Notes under the pieces: generated by a model
The model's database searches: none
The model's input: only the letters and a program-made list of their open reading frames with translations
What the model was told of the DNA's origin: nothing
In this document: positions 14,327-15,934 of the stretch, one piece after another
Layout: each line of letters begins with the position of its first letter
Position numbering within the stretch: the stretch's first letter is position 1
NCBI GenBank assembly: GCA_034437275.1
Contig: DAOTUD010000001.1
Coordinates: 1 to 15,934 of the forward strand
Direction of reading: 5' to 3'
DNA: 15,934 bases
Source: TC-15 sp034437275
GTDB lineage: Bacteria; Chloroflexota; Anaerolineae; Aggregatilineales; Aggregatilineaceae
Position numbers and translations under genes: made by a program

Positions 14327-15445
14327 ATGCAGGAAGTTTCATCCGAACATCAACGCCGGCCCGGCGAGCAACAGCCGCTTACAGAGCGCATCCAGGCAGC
14401 GCTGCGCAATGTATCGTGGCAGGACTTGCTCTTCCAGCTGCGCGCGTTCATTGCGCTGATCGTACTGTTCTTGTTCTACTGGTACAAGCTTCCCGACGTG
14501 TGGATGGAAGAACGCAACCTGATCAACATTTCCAAGCACGTCGCCGAAAATGCGCTGCTCGGCATCGGCATGACCTATGTCATCCTGGCCGGAGGCATCG
14601 ACCTGTCGGTCGGTTCGATTGTGGGCATGACCGGCATGATCGCCGGCGGCTTGATCAATCAAGGCATTGTGCTGCCGACCTTTGGCTATGTGGTCTATCT
14701 GCATGTCTGGGGCGTGATCCTGGTGACGCTGGTGATCGGTATGTTGCTGGGAGCCTTCAACGGCATCCTGATCACGCGCCTGAACGTGGCCCCATTCATC
14801 GCCACGTTAGGGATGCTCTATGTGGCACGCGGGGCGGCGCTGCTGCTCAACAGCGGGCAGATCTTCGCCAACCTGCACGGCGACCCCGACCTGGGCAATA
14901 CCGGCTTCCCCAAGCTGGCGACGGGCGAACTGCTCGGCCTGCCCTACCCCACCTGGCTGATGATCGTGTTTGCGGCGATTGCCATTTTCATCGCGTCCAA
15001 GACGCCGTTTGGCCGCCAGGTGTACGCCATCGGTGGCAACGAGCGCGCCGCCGAACTGTCGGGCATCCGCGTGAAGCGCGTCAAGATGCTCACGTATATG
15101 ATCTCCGGCTTTTGCGCCGCGATGGTCGGGCTGATCATCGCCTCCAAGCTGACCGCGTCGCACCCGAACGCGGGCAACACCTACGAGCTTAACGCGATTG
15201 CGGTGGTGGTGCTGGGCGGCACGTCGCTGTCCGGTGGCCGGGGGACGATCTTCGGCACGATCATCGGCGCGTTTGTGATCGGTGTGCTCAGCGATGGGCT
15301 GGTGCTGCTCAACGTCGACTGGGAGTGGCAGATGGTCATCAAAGGCGTGGTCATCGTGGCCGCCGTCGTGCTCGACCAGTTGCAGCAGCGGCTCCAGGAG
15401 CGTTCCGCCCTGGTCCAGGCCCAGCAGTCTGCAGAAAGTGTGTAA
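14327..15445 (+). CDS. Ribose-type sugar ABC transporter permease
   Basis: This 372-residue inner-membrane protein belongs to the RbsC/BPD_transp_2 family. Hydrophobic segments lie at about 38-55, 75-110 (GIGMTYVILAGGIDLSVGS, the family hallmark), 124-150, 157-176, 208-224, 254-275, 288-328 (AIAVVVLGGTSLSGGRGT...) and 336-352. The cytoplasmic coupling loop is about 232-253 (YAIGGNERAAELSGIRVKRVK region). The N-terminal 33 residues and the C-terminal 20 are polar and Gln-rich. GGAGG (14316-14320) lies 6 bases before the ATG. It should act as a homodimer with the ATPase and the binding protein encoded downstream. Substrate specificity cannot be read from it. Confidence 0.94.
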   Translation: MQEVSSEHQRRPGEQQPLTERIQAALRNVSWQDLLFQLRAFIALIVLFLFYWYKLPDVWMEERNLINISKHVAENALLGIGMTYVILAGGIDLSVGSIVGMTGMIAGGLINQGIVLPTFGYVVYLHVWGVILVTLVIGMLLGAFNGILITRLNVAPFIATLGMLYVARGAALLLNSGQIFANLHGDPDLGNTGFPKLATGELLGLPYPTWLMIVFAAIAIFIASKTPFGRQVYAIGGNERAAELSGIRVKRVKMLTYMISGFCAAMVGLIIASKLTASHPNAGNTYELNAIAVVVLGGTSLSGGRGTIFGTIIGAFVIGVLSDGLVLLNVDWEWQMVIKGVVIVAAVVLDQLQQRLQERSALVQAQQSAESV

Positions 15446-15604
15446 TTTTCCTAATATCTAACTAGAGCGAACGAACGACAGCATCCGTACCAAGACTCGA
15501 AAGGGGGTGATGACAGGCATCAGACACTAATTAATAGCACACAAACGACCAAAGCATCTTACTGAAGATAAACCTATTTAGTGCATCTTGGAGGAACAAA
15601 AGCA
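15446..15604 (+). promoter_or_regulatory. 159-bp AT-richer leader before the binding-protein gene
   Basis: This is the only sizeable gap inside the uptake operon. It holds no T-tract terminator and no convincing -35/-10 pair. It contains a strong 16S-like pairing site (AAAGGGGGTGAT, 15500-15511), two weak hairpins (TGATG/CATCA, 15508-15522; ATCTT/AAGAT, 15556-15569), a 7-bp direct repeat GCATCTT (15554-15560 and 15583-15589), and the ribosome binding site GGAGG (15590-15594) for the next gene. Such a spacer may allow the binding protein to be made in excess over the membrane parts, a common arrangement; that is inference. Confidence 0.5.
15510..15530 (+). other. Possible six-codon leader ORF (MTGIRH)
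   Basis: ATG ACA GGC ATC AGA CAC TAA follows directly on an AAAGGGGGTG sequence that nearly matches the full complement of the 16S rRNA 3' end. The spacing is shorter than usual for initiation at this ATG, so the site may instead be a ribosome standby site or chance. The small hairpin TGATG/CATCA overlaps the start. Confidence 0.2.
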
Positions 15605-15934
15605 ATGCTTAACAAGCGAATTTCAACTCTTCTGGCGATTCTGTTCGTCATGACCTCGCTGCTGGGCGGCGTTGGCAGCATCGACACCGCTGCCGCGCAG
15701 GACGGCGACAAGGGCCTGATCGCGATCATCGTCCCGCCGATGGACAACCCGTTCTTCAAGGCGGAGGCGGACGCAGCCCAGGACCAGGCCGAAGAACTCG
15801 GCTATGAAACGCTGGTGCTGGTCCACGACAACGACGTGAACAAGCAGGACCAGATGTTCGACACCGCCATCTCCAGTGGCGCGGTCGCGATTGTCTGCGA
15901 TAACGCCGACAAGGACGCCACCGTCGCCGCCGTG
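15605..15934 (+). CDS. RbsB-like sugar ABC transporter substrate-binding protein, 3' partial
   Basis: The frame is open from ATG 15605 to the window end, giving 110 residues of a protein that should be about 310-340. The N-terminus is a secretory signal: basic MLNKR, a hydrophobic core (about 8-24), and a likely cleavage after A31 (DTAAA, then QDGDKG). There is no lipobox cysteine, so release as a soluble or wall-associated protein is implied. The mature part begins with the Peripla_BP_4 fold: GLIAIIVPPMDNPFFKAEAD (first strand and the NPFF sugar-contact motif), GYETLVL, and VNKQDQMFDTAISSGAVAIV followed by CDNADKDATVAAV. The ligand is a monosaccharide or polyol. GGAGG (15590-15594) lies 10 bases upstream of the ATG. 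The gene completes the transporter started by the ATPase and permease. Confidence 0.9.
   Translation, partial: MLNKRISTLLAILFVMTSLLGGVGSIDTAAAQDGDKGLIAIIVPPMDNPFFKAEADAAQDQAEELGYETLVLVHDNDVNKQDQMFDTAISSGAVAIVCDNADKDATVAAV

Noticed and set aside
15446..15604. Terminator or separate promoter between permease and binding-protein genes
   Set aside because: The hairpins at 15508-15522 and 15556-15569 have five pairs and no T-run, and I found no convincing -35/-10 pair.
12735..15934. Naming the transporter genes rbsA, rbsC and rbsB
   Set aside because: The family assignment is clear, but ribose specificity is not: the neighbours encode a kinase and transketolase rather than ribokinase and RbsD, and the binding protein is cut off.
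1..15934. tRNA, rRNA, insertion sequences, phage or attachment sites
   Set aside because: None was recognised; nearly all of the window is accounted for by the listed genes and short regulatory gaps.

Overview
The window is GC-rich, tightly packed bacterial DNA in which every gene lies on the + strand. The Thr-Pro (TPTPTPT) linker, a very large cysteine-paired repeat protein ending in a PD40/TolB-like propeller, and a periplasmic-binding sugar transporter operon suggest a member of the Chloroflexota, probably Anaerolineae-like. This taxonomic guess is an inference from protein style; there is no rRNA or marker gene in the window.

Region 1 (1-5157) is the 3' end of a giant secreted or surface protein. 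It has 15 tandem units of about 88 residues (264 bp), each with two cysteines, then a Thr-Pro linker, a 6-7-bladed PD40 beta-propeller and a polar tail. A strong rho-independent terminator (5180-5213) closes it.

Region 2 (5229-9600) is a carbohydrate catabolic operon. A good sigma70-type promoter (TTGACA, 17 bp, TACAGT) is followed by two AT-rich 14-bp dyads that look like a repressor site. The genes are a split transketolase (N-terminal TPP-binding subunit, then pyrimidine-binding/C-terminal subunit), an FGGY kinase of the glycerol-kinase clade with an altered substrate pocket, and a SorC-family sugar-responsive regulator. The first three genes overlap one another, so they are almost certainly co-transcribed and translationally coupled.

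Region 3 (9597-15934) is a sugar uptake operon. Its promoter (TTGACG, 18 bp, TATAAT) overlaps the stop codon of the SorC gene, and a 24-bp near-perfect palindrome of LacI/PurR type sits at the expected transcription start. The genes are a LacI-family regulator, a membrane-anchored protein with three tandem DUF2291 domains, a two-domain ribose-type ABC ATPase, its permease, a 159-bp leader, and the start of a RbsB-like substrate-binding protein that runs off the window.

Together regions 2 and 3 form a locus that imports a sugar or polyol, phosphorylates it (probably as a ketose) and splits it by a two-carbon (or ketol) transfer, with two regulators of different families. No isomerase, dehydrogenase or epimerase is visible, so the true substrate is open: a pentose/pentitol, a tetritol or the branched sugar apiose are all compatible. 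The least-described elements are the triple DUF2291 protein with its duplicated cysteine insert, and the giant repeat protein.
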